A stretch of DNA of 64,000 nucleotides from Chamaea fasciata (Eukaryota; Chordata; Aves; Passeriformes; Sylviidae), in assembly GCA_029207755.1 (NCBI GenBank), contig JARCOQ010000005.1:47581563-47645562 (forward strand), in the 5' to 3' direction. The first letter of the stretch is position 1; each line of letters begins with the position of its first letter. Positions 53,426 to 64,000 of the stretch are shown here, piece by piece. The translations under genes and the position numbers were made by a program. The notes under the pieces were generated by a model. It ran no database searches. It worked only from the letters and a program-made list of their open reading frames with translations, and was not told the DNA's origin.

Positions 53426-55393
53426 TCATGACTCACAGTATTTTGGAAGGGGGGTGTGCAATTTTCCATGAAGGAACTGAATTTGTTTATCATATGTTCT
53501 GTTGCAGGTTAGGGGGGAAAAACATCATTACCTTGCAAGCATATGGCTCTAGAAGAGTCTATAATGTTCTTGTTCCAGGTTCTACAAGTGGCTTCTTTCA
53601 GAGGTCACCAGACAGTTTCAGCTCCCAGTCTTAAGACATCTAAAAACAGTGCAGTATTCAGAATGCAGATGCACTTTTTGAAAATCAAATCTTTCCTCAT
53701 TTGGGGAGACAAAATCCAGAAGATTTTATTTAATCTTAAAACAAAGTTAGGGTGAGACTTGGTGACAGAAAAAAACTGTAAATTACCTCTTCTTTATCCA
53801 GCTGCCATCAGGTCCTGACGTTAGGTGCTCCTTTAGAAAGGACTGTGTCATTCAGACTTAACTTGTGTTGCCTTTTACTATCCCTTTTCAAAACCCTTCC
53901 ACTTGAAGCTTCTCTGGTAGCACTTGAAAGCTGCAGAAATCAAAGCTGGAGGGAGGCTCTTGGTGGTAAATTGACAGAAAAAAGAAATCCAGTGTTTGGG
54001 GTCAGGCCCAATTTTGTTTACATAGAACAATTTCATTTTACTGTTCACAAACCGTTTGAAATTAAAATGTGGGTTGACTCTGCTCAAGCTACTGAGCACC
54101 TCCTGGTCCTCTGAGGAATGAGCATGGCTGCATTCTGCTCATCATCACCGGGGCCTGTCCACAGGCCAAAAGGCACCAGTGCTGGCATGTCCAAGAATTC
54201 AATGCTGCTCTGGGCTTGACAGCAGCCACAGCAGCTGGGACAGCCCTTGGTGTAGTTTGTGTAGGAGACATAACATCTATCTCAGCTCAAGACAGATGGT
54301 TTCAACATTCGCATCTCCAGGCTTACACAGGCACCTGCAAATTACAGAAGGTGGAAAGATTCAAGGCATGCAATCAAAGTCTATGACCTATAAAGTATCA
54401 AATTGTTGACTAATCTGTGAAATTAAGCCTGGAGCCAAATCTACCTGGCCCATTAGAAACATACATCTCCTTCCAAAACATGCTTTAAAGTTTTGCCAGC
54501 TTTGAAACCGAATTTTGGAAAGGAATGTGATTTATTTATTGAAAACACTTCTGATAGGAAACTCCACCCTGACAGTTGCTAAAGTTTTGTCCAGAGGAAA
54601 AAGCAAGAGAGAAATAATTTTAAGGAAAAAAGAGATATAGGTGTATTCACACACACTTGTTCTCTATGTTCTCAAGTAGGTAAATCTTGTCATCACCAAC
54701 CGGAGCAAACTCACATATGTTAAAATCGACTAGTCTGCAGTGTCTGGGTTTGACTTGGCACTGTGCACCACCACAACAGAAGGCACAAAGTCTAGTGCTG
54801 TTTGGGTCTGTGTCCAGAAATATCCAGTGATTCCAATCCCCAGTTAACTAGTATAAATAATGATTAATACCAGAGATTTCTGTGGGATTTCATTAGTGTA
54901 AGCAACAACCAAACAGATTTAAGAGACTACATGCTGGTTAGAATGCTTGGGAAAAGGTGGGAGGATAAATAAAACTGTTTGGATTACTAGAACTGCACAT
55001 TTATATATTTACATTATTTCAAGAATTCATCTGGAAGCATAACTTTCCTGGAATACCTATTATTTTTAGATATTTATTTATTTTTTTACTGTTTCTGTTT
55101 TGCTGTAATAATATATATACAAGACCTTTTGCTGGATGTCATTAGTATGTATATTCAGCTTTCCTGGACTGTAGAAAAGTTAACAGGGACAAAAGTTGGG
55201 GTTTATTTTAATCCTGAAAATTCTTTAAACTGAAAGACAGTGTTTCTAAAAACTGGAAAAATCCCTAATGGCTCTGATTTTCCTTGGGAGCCTCCTAAAC
55301 TTTACTTCTGTAACCCTGCACATGGGTCTGAGGAGGACTGGATATGAGGTGGAGGAAGATTAAGTCTCTGCTACCAGAAAGAATGAGCACACA

Positions 55394-55428
<35 letters not shown>

Positions 55429-55431
<3 letters not shown>

Positions 55432-55800
55432 GCAGCAACTACCCCAAACTCGGTCTATTCAGCCAGGAGAAGACCTCATTGCAGTGTACAACATTCTCCT
55501 AAGGGGCAGTGGAGGGGCAGCACCAATCTCTCCTCTCTGGTGATCAGTGATAGTACACCTGGAACTGTGTCAGGGGAGGTTTAGGTTTGATATCAGGAAA
55601 AGGCTCTTCACCCAGAGGGTGACTGGGCACTGGGACAGGTTCCACAGGGAAGTGGTCTCAGCACCAGCCTAACAGAGCTCAAGAAGCATTTGGACAAAGC
55701 ACTCAGGCACAAGATGAGACTCCTGAGGTGTCCTGTGGAGGGTCAGGAGCTGGACTTGATGGGTCCCTTCCAACTCAGCTTATTCTGTGATTCTGTGGTT
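55429..55800 (+). mobile_element. CR1 LINE fragment (3' part)
   Basis: About 370 bases with the CR1 signature in forward orientation: GGTTTAGGTTTGATATCAGG, CAGGTTCCACAGGGAAGTGG, GACTTGATGGGTCCCTTCCA and a terminal repeat ATTCTGTGATTCTGTG. A run of 29 A (55400-55428) lies directly at its 5' end, which is unusual for a CR1 truncation point. Located between MGP and the downstream Gla gene. Confidence 0.9.
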
Positions 55801-56175
55801 CCTTATGCTGTTTGTGGGACATGCCTTTGGTAACTTGGACAGTGGGTTTGGGAAGTGTGGGGTTATTGACACACAGCCCATGCGAGGCTCTTGTTGTACC
55901 AAATAACTTTAGCCACTCAGATCCTGAAGAATGAAATACTTTTGGAGTCTATATGTTTATTTGACTTTTGGGCAAGAGAAGCCAAAATAAAGCTTCTAAT
56001 TTATGAAGATTTCCAGGAGAAAAATATAAAGATCTTCCCTCAAACTAACTTCCAAATTTCCTAAAAGTATAAAAATCTCATCTCTCCCAAGTGATTTGGT
56101 GAAACTGTCTGAAAAACTATTGTGTTTGCCCTATGCAAATTGATTTACAGGTTTCTTTACCCTCAGGGTAATGAG

Positions 56176-56202
56176 TCAAGGTCGGGTGGAGAAAAAGGTC
56201 AC
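56176..56202 (+). promoter_or_regulatory. Pair of nuclear-receptor half sites upstream of the Gla paralogue
   Basis: TCAAGGTCG (56176-56184) and AAGGTCAC (56195-56202) are extended AGGTCA-type half sites; GGGTGG and AGGTCA also form a loose direct repeat with a 6-base spacer. They lie about 450 bases before the start codon. Vitamin D, retinoid and ERR-type receptors regulate bone Gla genes in other vertebrates, so this is a plausible but unproven element. Confidence 0.3.
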
Positions 56203-56546
56203 CATTGTGTTCAGTCTCATTTGAGAAACTCTGTGTGAGAGAGTCCCATTATGTGAAAAGAATTGCTCTACTTTAGTGTGTGTTGGTCTCTCCCCCGGCT
56301 TTCCAGAATGACTGAATGACTTTCAAGTTTTTAAGAAAAATGATTTCTTTTAAATCCAGTTGTTTTTCTTCAACAGCCCCATTCAAAACCTCAGATAAAA
56401 TCTTCTGGAAATGCCCCGAGTCATGACATGGGTGCCAAAATGACTGCCAGGACCCAGTATCTCCTGGCCCTAAGGACGGGTTTTGTTTTGGAGCGCAGAC
56501 GCAGGAACAAAAGCCAGATCCCTGGTCTCTCCAAGAAATCACAGGA

Positions 56547-56552
56547 TATAAA
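56547..56552 (+). promoter_or_regulatory. TATA box of the Gla paralogue
   Basis: GGATATAAACTG contains a TATAAA core 92 bases before the start codon, which would place transcription start near 56578. Position and sequence both fit a core promoter. Confidence 0.55.
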
Positions 56553-56638
56553 CTGCTGCCCAAAAACAAGCCCCGGAGAACTTCAATAACCTCCAGGAAA
56601 GCTCTGAGGTTAGGGAGACTAGTGCAGCCAAAGAAGAC

Positions 56639-56705
56639 ATGAGGAGTGTGCTGGCACTGCTGATTGTGACTCTGGCCCTGGCAGCACTCTGCTGTTGTGA
56701 GAAAG
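56639..56705 (+). CDS. Gla paralogue exon 1 (signal peptide)
   Basis: It encodes 22 residues ending CCCEK and a phase-1 donor GTAAGG. The leader (LALAALC) resembles that of osteocalcin precursors. Confidence 0.9.
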
Positions 56706-59700
56706 GTAAGGGGACATCTTCCCAGGAAGGCTCTCAGGGCGCTGCTGAGCCCTGCAGCTTGCTGTCAGCCTCCCTCCAGTCTGGGAGAGACACAGAGATT
56801 TGGAGGGGGGGAGGAGATGCACCACCGCCAGTCGTTGCATGTCTTCAGATCTCTGTTAGAGAGAGACTCATGAATGAGAGAGGGCTTGGGAACAGAGACT
56901 CCCATCTTTTGCTGGGCATTTTCTTCCACTAGTCAACACCCACTCACCCCCACCTCAGTTGCATATTGAATTGCAGAAGAGAATTTGAACATTTTAATAT
57001 GTTTAAGATTTCAACTGGTTTATCATTTTGTCTCTCTAAATGGTGGGTGTTATTAAAACCATTTTTGTGAGAAACAGATCATCTATGTAAGTGGGGGCAG
57101 CTGGATCTGGCCAGTCAGTGGTGGGATTCAGTTACAGAGGAGGATGACTCACAAGCATAGAAGGATTCACAAGCAGACTGTCTGTCTATCTTCCAGACCC
57201 CAAAGAACCCTCAGGATCTCTCAGCGCTGACAGTGAGTATATCATTCTGACTGATGCTCAGCTCCATTCTCCTGCATCTGGCTTCTTTCTTAGCTTTGAT
57301 AGGTTCAAGGGCTGAACAAGAACCATGCTGAGTCCCTCTCTAACTCTTCCCTTTACACTCCCTAAGTCTGCAGTCGCTGAGGTGCAGGAGCATGTGCAGC
57401 AATCAGAGCCCTTCACGGGTGAGCAGGTGACATGAGGGCAGCCAGTGTCCCTGCACCAGCAAGGCTAGCATCGCTTGGGGTGTGCTGCTGCCAGAGGCTG
57501 AGAAGTGCCCTGGCAAGGCATAAGTGATGCAGGGTGTTAGCAGCTGGATGCATCTGCCTTCTGTGAAACAGGGTTGTGTTGGTGTAGTCTCCCTGCTCTG
57601 ACCTGGCTTCTGACCAGAGACCTGCCCAGAGTGACTGCTGCATCCCCAGGCTGTTCTGAGAGCAGAAGCTGCCCACATCAATGGGTTGTGACATCCCTGC
57701 CAAATCCTGCAAAAAGGAAACTGAAAGAGAGGGGCTTCCTTGACTGCTCCTGAGGGCTGCAGTCCCTCCTGTCAGGTCTCTTGGGATGCTGGGATTTGCA
57801 CACCTCGGGTTGTTCACAGCTTTTGCAGCAAGCTGATCCTGGCAGAAATCTGTATGGAAAATAGTTTTTGTTCTCTCATGTCCTTCCTTTCTCACACTTT
57901 AAAGGATAACATTGCTGCTGAGAAGCATGAAAGCTGGTATTTTTCCAGTGAGCCAATACAAACACAGATTGGGAAACAGAAAAAAAAGATGTGAAGACTG
58001 TTCAGAGGAAGGTGGTAGTTTCTGACAACTCATTAACCAGATTATATTTTGATCCAGATTAACCTCAGTTTGCTAGAAATGGGATACCTCTCACCTCCAA
58101 AGAGAAACACAGCCAAACACTCCATGATGGTGAGGGAAGGGACAAACCCCACCATCTCCCCACAGGCAGAGGTATTAGTATCTTTTTTTCCCCAGGGACA
58201 GCAACAATTTGCCAGTTTCCACGCTGAAATGTATATTGGTGTGCAGCTGTCTGTGTTGCTGCTGTGCTGGCGCCTGTGCACACCTTTGCTGTTGTGGGAC
58301 CATCCCATAGAGCAAGGCTGTGCTGTGCCGAGTCCTGGCTGGGGCTGGGAAGTGGCTGTACCTGCTCTTTGTGGGATTGTTCACAGCACCATGGTGTTTG
58401 CACAATGACAAATCAAGGGAGCAAAGAAGCAACTGTGCAGACATGATGTGTTAGTGGAGAGCGGGAGCAAATGCTCTCATGGCTGAAACACTTCTTATGT
58501 TCTCTAGGTCCTGAATGCTGGGATCTTTGCACATCTTGGGTGTATTTCTCACTGGGTGATGTTTACTGTCACTATTTTATACTCTTCACTTTCACAAAAC
58601 TCTATACATGTGAGCATTGGTATTTCTTTGTGCTGCCTATGGCTCATGGCTCATTGGAGGTGCTTTAAGGTCTTCTGGTTGATATCCCACATCATTCTCA
58701 GTCTGAGTCAAGACACAAAAAGGAAGCCAAGACTCTAAAATTAAGTAGGCGAGGGAGAGGGGGTGTCATTCTCCTAATTTTCATCTCATTCATATTTTAT
58801 TCCTTTTACACATTTGCTGCAGACTCAGATTATGCTGTGTGATAAGGAAATGGAGTTTATGACAGAAAAAGCCCTTGCTTCATGGAGATGTGAAGGCTGC
58901 AGTGAGGAAGGAGTTTTGAGTGGACAGTAGAATGGGGAGAGATGAATGGACCATTAGGATCACTTGTGGCAGTCATTTGTGAAGAAAGTAGATTCTGATT
59001 TTCAGAGGTTAGACTGGTCTGTGTGTTTCAGTGCTGCATCTCTAACCTGCTGTATTCTCTCTTGGCAGGCATAAAGATTAAAAAGGAAGTTGCCAATGCC
59101 TTTGTGAAGAGGAAGAAGAGATCCAGCCCTTATGAATGGTAACAACTCAGGAGCTGGGCTGAGAGATGGAATCTGGGCCTGTTCTGAAGAGGGGGTGGGA
59201 ATGCCATAGGACACAACAAAGCATTATTTTGTTGTACAGCTATGTTAATACCTTCATGTATTGAAGGAAAACGTCTGTAGGAGACATCCAGTGATGGAAA
59301 AAAATGGTTCTTTATTCATTAAAACCCATTTAAAGGCTCATAGCTAGACTCTAGCATTCCCACCATGGAGAAAGACAGCACTCACTGTGCTAGCCATGAA
59401 GACAGCGGGATACAAATTAGAAGTTGCTCCAACCTACTGGGTCATCAGAATCAATTTTTAGGACAATAAGAATGATGGAGCCTTGGCCATTGACTCTGGT
59501 TTCCCACAAAGGAAACACAGCTTTGTTGCAGAAATAAAGCTAGATCAGATTGGCTGTTCTTTCTGAAACTGTAGAACATACACTTACTTGTGCAGAAAGC
59601 AGACACAAAGATTTGGAGAAATCCTAGCTATTTGAGAAATTTCAGGTAATGCAAGGATGTCCTTCATATATTTCTGGAAGAGGTTTTTAAGCTACTCTTT

Positions 59701-60476
59701 CCAATACAGAAATAAAGTAAAAATTAATGAAATACTGATGGGATTTCTGTGGTAGTGTGTACAGTCTCCAGGAAAGATTAACCAAACCTAGAAGAGGAAC
59801 TGAGAATGATGACATCAAAAGTGTACAGCTGAGACTAAAAATCTGGGCTTTCTTAGCATGGCAAAAAAGAAAAGAAAAAAAGCTACAAGGGGATAGTGCT
59901 CCTGTCTACAACAGAAGTGAGGATAATTAGAGAACAGTGTTTAAGCTAAAGGAAAATAATGGCTAGTGGGCAAAAATAAAGGTAAGCAGGAAATAATAAA
60001 ATAAATATATAATAAAATAAATAATAACAACAACAAAAAAATTCCTGGGTAGCTGGGGAATGAGATTGAAGACAAAAAACCAAACCAAAATCCTTACAGC
60101 TTCTGTAGTACCCATTTCTGATAAAAACTCAAGAGCAATTAATTTGAGGTGGGTTCAATCCCTTATTTCCCAGCATTGACCAAGTAGCCTATCCCTGTGT
60201 AAACAGATGTTTAACTAAGCACAACCAGTCCTCTGTTGGGTCACCCTGGAGAATCACTTCTTTCATGTCAGTGTCAAGTGTGTGAACTGTCTCCAACTGC
60301 ATTGGCTGAAACTGGAGAATGGCATCTCTGTCTTTGTCCACTCCAGGTACTTCGAGTATTATAAAAGTCCGATGGAGCAGATGCATGAGCGCTGTGAAAA
60401 CTACCCTCCCTGTGACTATCTTTCTGACCAAGTAGGATTTGCCTTGGCCTACAACCGCTTCTTTGGGAGGTACTGA
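56639..60476 (+). CDS. Secreted vitamin K-dependent Gla protein of the MGP/osteocalcin family (tandem paralogue of MGP)
   Basis: Joined exons 56639-56705, 57197-57232, 59069-59138 and 60347-60476 encode 100 residues. It has a signal peptide (MRSVLALLIVTLALAALCC), a propeptide with the carboxylase-docking ANAF motif (residues 43-46), a furin site KRKKR ending at R52, and a 48-residue mature chain starting SSPYEW. The mature chain has the E-x3-E-x2-E pattern with C74 and C80 (MEQMHERCENYPPCD), as in osteocalcin, then D81 and D85, matching the calcium-binding Asp pair of osteocalcin, and the GF-x3-AY-xRF-x-G end. Glu at 57, 61, 68, 72 and 75 and Cys at 74 and 80 have exactly the same residue numbers as in the MGP next door. 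Intron phases (1,1,2) and the 36-base exon 2 match MGP. A calcium/mineral-binding extracellular role is inferred. It differs clearly from classical bird osteocalcin, so I leave the symbol blank. Confidence 0.9.
57197..57232 (+). CDS. Gla paralogue exon 2
   Basis: A 36-base exon between TTCCAG and GTGAGT. It encodes DPKEPSGSLSAD. Same length and phases as MGP exon 2, but without SxE phosphorylation motifs; KEPSGS resembles the AKPSG of osteocalcin propeptides. Confidence 0.88.
59069..59138 (+). CDS. Gla paralogue exon 3 (propeptide end and furin site)
   Basis: A 70-base exon between TTGGCAG and GTAACA. It encodes SIKIKKEVANAFVKRKKR and SSPYEW, holding the carboxylase-recognition motif and the furin cleavage site. 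Confidence 0.9.
59984..60048. repeat. (AATA)n/(AAC)n low-complexity tract
   Basis: AT-rich AATAAA-type units followed by AAC units in intron 3 of the Gla paralogue. The AATAAA matches here are part of the repeat and not poly(A) signals. Confidence 0.8.
60347..60476 (+). CDS. Gla paralogue exon 4 (Gla domain)
   Basis: The acceptor CTCCAG is followed by YFEYYKSPMEQMHERCENYP, PCDYLSDQVGFALAYNRFFG, RY and a TGA stop. It carries most Gla candidates, the disulfide pair and the Asp calcium ligands. Confidence 0.93.
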
Positions 60477-60695
60477 GGATGGGAAGGTCTCTCCACTCAT
60501 TTGGCTTGGAACACTCCAAACCCCACAGGAGAAAGAAGGTTGTGGTCGGGAAGGAGGGAAGGAAAGCATCTGGACTGGCATCTTCTTCCATTGTCTCCCT
60601 AACCAGCTGGAACACCAAGGCAGGGATTATCCCACTTGTTTAGCTTCCATTAACTTTCTTCCTTTCATCAATAAAGTCTCTCTTCAGACATCTTT
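60477..60695 (+). other. Gla paralogue 3' UTR with poly(A) signal
   Basis: A short 3' UTR with AATAAA at 60670-60675, followed by a TTTTGTGGTATTTT stretch. Length and layout resemble MGP's 3' UTR. Confidence 0.8.
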
Positions 60696-60699
60696 TGTG

Positions 60700-63600
60700 G
60701 TATTTTGAGCTTCACTAGAAGACTCTGTCTTACTTCCTTCTACCTGAATCCCCAGCACACAATAGGTGAAAAATGGTGATTAGTTTCTAGAAAATTACTG
60801 CATGCCTTAGAAACATCACTAGATCTTTTATCCTCTTCTGCAAAATACAGGACTATTATGGAATAAGAATGTCACAATGTGTGTAAAAGTGATGGATCTG
60901 ATCCTGGGATGCTCACTGTGAAGAAGGAAGAACACCTGTCCCCCTGTCCAATTAGTGGGAAAGTTCAGTATTTTCATGTAGCATAATCATGTTAAATATG
61001 CATCACAGTAGGATCATTTTGTAAAGATAGAAGTGTGCAAATACTCTTGCATAGATAGCAATCAGCTTCTGGTACACTCTTCTGATTACTCTGTCATAAA
61101 ATTTGCCTGTATAGCAACAATAAATAAATCCCAAATGGTGTGTTTAAGGAGTCCTTTCAGATGAGTCCTTGCATTTGTATGCTGCATTTCGTGGCTGTAT
61201 AAAAAGACCTCAAATTCTTTTTTTCTTGTTGTTGTTGTTGTTGTTTTGAATTTTTTTTCAACCAGCTTCTAGTGAAACTAAAAATATCCAGCAGAACAAC
61301 AACAAAAAAAGAACCTCTTCTTCTCTGCTGCTTTTGTATTTATGCTTGAAACTAAAAGTATCTAAACAGTTAAAAAGTAAAAAAAAAAAAAAAAGCTAAA
61401 AACCATTTTGAAATTAAAAAAAAAAAGAAAATTGGTTCAAGGATGGATTGAAATTGGGGCAATATTTTGTTTATTCATGACAATTGGTAGCTAAACATAT
61501 CCATATTAAAAATTTATGTTTATTTATATATATATATTATCTTCCCTCTGCACTACTTCATTCTGTCTTCCGGTATTAATATTATACCTTGGCAACTTTC
61601 TGCATAACCTTCCTAATATACTCTGTCAGCTTTCCTTCCCTGAGAGGTGGATGGCAGATCACACCTCCGAGAACAGGGACTGCTGATGCTCAGGAAACTG
61701 GCAGGGACCAAATCTCTCTGGTTGCATGTAAGCTGGTGCAACCACCCTCAGCTGCTAAATGCAACAAATACTGCTTATGTAAAGCAAGTTGGTGTGCTGC
61801 TTCTTTTTGTTCCTCTGTACAACTTTTACCTGTGGTAAAAGAGATGCCTGGAAGACACAACCTGTGTTTGTGAACCCTGAGGAGCAGGAACCCAGTGCAG
61901 GAGGCTTCCTTCTCCCCTTCCATGCCCCAGTGTGATTCAGAAATGATGACATTGAAATTTAGGTCATAGTTTCAGCACTCAGTGACACTGAGGGAGAGGA
62001 GGGCCAGGCTTTACCTGACTCACCATGTACACAGATCAGCGTTTCTCTGAAAAGTCTTGTCCTGAAGTAAGGACAAAGGATAAGTCCGCGGAGACAGCTG
62101 CCAGTGTGAGCTTTGTTTGGCAAGCTGCTACTGCTTGCACCGGCGATGCTGATCTTGGCCAAGCAGAAGACACTTAATAAACTTCTCTGCATGTCTTGCT
62201 CAAACACCTGTGCCTGGTTTCTCTATTGACATAAAGTGATGGGGCTTCATTGCTCACAGTAAAACTCTCCTCTGATGGCCACCTAGTAAAAATTAACAGA
62301 GTGCGTTATTGAAAACAGTGAAATTTTTGCTTGGAAAATACTAGAGACATTAGCAGAATCCTAATGTCCAGTGCACTAATAAAATAGGAGGGTTTTTTGC
62401 TGATGTATGGTTTTGTTAGCACAAAAAGTTTCCTGTCTATATTTGCATTTTTCTGTTAGTTTTCTATTTTTCTCCCCTTTTCAGTAAATATTTTTTTTTC
62501 AGGCAAAAATAGTTACACCCGGACGCCTCCATTATGTCATCTGTTCTGTGTCATCAGATCTCTTCATGGGCTGAAGTCATTATGACCTTTGGGGATCTGA
62601 GCACCCAGATCACGTTACAAATTTACTGCTGAAATGGAGGAATTCGATTTTCGCCTGGTTAACGCAGCGCTAAGCACCGCCACAAATCCTCTGCTGCCAT
62701 CTTACGGCCGTTGTATTTGTTGTATTTAATAATGAGTTGCTTCCGAAGCGTTTGAAAATTTAAATTCCTTTCCTCCCAATTCCCTTCACACTAAATATTC
62801 ATGTACAGGTCGGAGGGGAAAACCAGGGACGTAATTTACGAATGGATTATATGCAGATGAATTGTCATTTTAGTGGGAGCATTTATCATGATTGCCAAGT
62901 TCCCACGGGAGCCTGTCTCAGTTTAGGTCTGTTTCATCTCTACAAAAAACAGAGGTGGAGTAGTGTCTGAATAAATTGGTGAGCCCTCCCGTGGATTCAC
63001 TTTCAGCAGTCAAACAACCACTTTTGAAATACAGCCCAAGACAACAGAGAAATTCCAGGATGGAGAAGTAGGTTGACTGCATCCATTACTTTGTATGGCA
63101 CTTCATGGCATCATCTCATGTCACCAGGGACTGCAGATACTGTCAGCAGCAGCAACTGCTTTGATAGTCACTTCCAACCTTATCTCAGCAATATTTCGCA
63201 GATGCTCTGTCCACAGAATCCAAGCAGCTTCACAAATGTGATTCCCTTGTCTCAGGGAATCACTCTGTCTGGAGGTGCCTCCCTCACCCAGCCCATCATT
63301 ATCAGGCCATGGAAAATGGGCTTCCCTTTTCTGTAGTCAGAACCAAAGCCTTGACAGTTCTTGGCTCTTTTTCCATAAAGAAGAATTATCAGAGGCCACG
63401 GGGCTCTGTGGGTGGATAACTCACTGCCAATATTTGGAAGGGTGTCTAGAAAGCAGCTGCTAGAGAAAGGTTTGTCTCAGCACAGAATCTGCATTTACAC
63501 ACTCATTTTGCCTGTGCCCAATGTAAACACTCTGACAAGGTTCCACCGCAGTGGTGTAAGAGTAGGATTGGTAGCACATGAGTAGAAACCAGGGGCTGAT

Positions 63601-64000
63601 AAGGAGAAGAAGGAGAGTCAGGTTATCACTGCTTCCAGATGGGATCTCAACCTACCCTGCATTTCTGTATTGGCTTTATCAGTGTCAACTTCTTTAAAAG
63701 GGCTTTTTAAACTCTTAACCAGGGAGTAGTCACCCTGACACATCACTCCTCAGGAGAAGTGCCTCAGGCTTCTCCAAGTCATGGTTTTCTTCCTTTTTGC
63801 AAGAACAACACCTAACACCTTGGAATTAAAAGAACTATCAAGGTGATGGACACTCATGCCAGCTGAAGTTGGTGCAACCAGACACTTCCTTATGGATTTT
63901 TGGCACATTTCTACCAGTAAATTGTCTGCTTGGATTGATTAATGACTTCTGAATTGCAGTGAGAATTGGGTGAACGATCTCTGGTTGAACAACAGCCATC
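60700..64000. other. Gene-free 3' flank of the window
   Basis: No exon is supported. In mammals ART4 lies beyond MGP, but I see no exon of it here. The region has a TTG repeat near 61.23 kb, AT-rich DNA around 61.3-61.55 kb, a possible LTR fragment ending near 62.23 kb, and a CpG-retaining AT-rich block near 62.5-62.9 kb. Confidence 0.6.
61640..62230 (+). mobile_element. Possible solo LTR fragment
   Basis: A moderately GC-rich block ends with AATAAA (62176-62181), then CTCTGCATGTCTTGC and a CCTGGTTTCTCTATTGACA end, resembling the poly(A)/U5 end of an avian endogenous retroviral LTR. I could not define a matching TG start or target-site duplication, and there is no associated coding sequence. 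It could instead be unrelated DNA. Confidence 0.3.

Larger units (their letters stand above)
53426..56540. other. Intergenic region between MGP and the downstream Gla gene
   Basis: No coding exon is supported. It holds an A29 run, a CR1 fragment (55429-55800) and, near 56.18-56.20 kb, two nuclear-receptor-type half sites upstream of the next gene. The rest looks like ordinary AT-rich DNA. Confidence 0.65.

Noticed and set aside
60700..64000. ART4 or other downstream mammalian neighbours
   Set aside because: No open segment resembles an ADP-ribosyltransferase exon. It may lie beyond the window.

Overview
The window is avian nuclear DNA. All four genes have vertebrate split-exon structure and proteins close to known vertebrate families. 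The dispersed repeats are CR1 LINE fragments, recognisable by their 3' ends (ATTCTGTG-type repeats) and by relics of the CR1 reverse-transcriptase ORF, which is typical of birds. The species cannot be fixed from the sequence. The gene order ARHGDIB - ERP27 - MGP, all on the + strand, matches the human 12p12.3 block read in reverse, so this is conserved synteny.

Layout: 1-4.4 kb is gene-free upstream DNA. A CpG island at about 4.45-5.2 kb carries the non-coding first exon of ARHGDIB, whose five coding exons lie at 8.39-12.82 kb (200 aa). ERP27 follows about 1.3 kb downstream with seven coding exons at 14.14-31.49 kb (271 aa). Its third exon sits in an isolated, very GC-rich island. From 32 to 47 kb is a gene desert with CR1 pieces and A/C-rich microsatellites. 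A promoter-like, splice-donor-bearing segment lies at 47.1-47.2 kb. MGP (four coding exons, 103 aa) occupies 49.97-53.18 kb.

The most notable content is a fourth gene at 56.64-60.48 kb: a 100-aa secreted protein in a four-exon gene with the same intron phases as MGP (1,1,2) and an identical 36-bp exon 2. It combines osteocalcin traits (a furin site after the carboxylase-recognition motif, a mature chain of 48 residues, and Asp residues in the osteocalcin calcium-binding pattern) with the Glu spacing of MGP. It is best read as a tandem MGP/osteocalcin-family vitamin K-dependent Gla protein. The last 3.3 kb holds no gene I can support, but contains a possible LTR fragment and a CpG-retaining, homeobox-motif-rich stretch that looks like a conserved non-coding element.

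Functionally the genes are unrelated apart from the last two: a cytosolic Rho-GTPase inhibitor, an ER luminal PDI-like protein without a redox site, and a tandem pair of extracellular calcium-binding Gla proteins.
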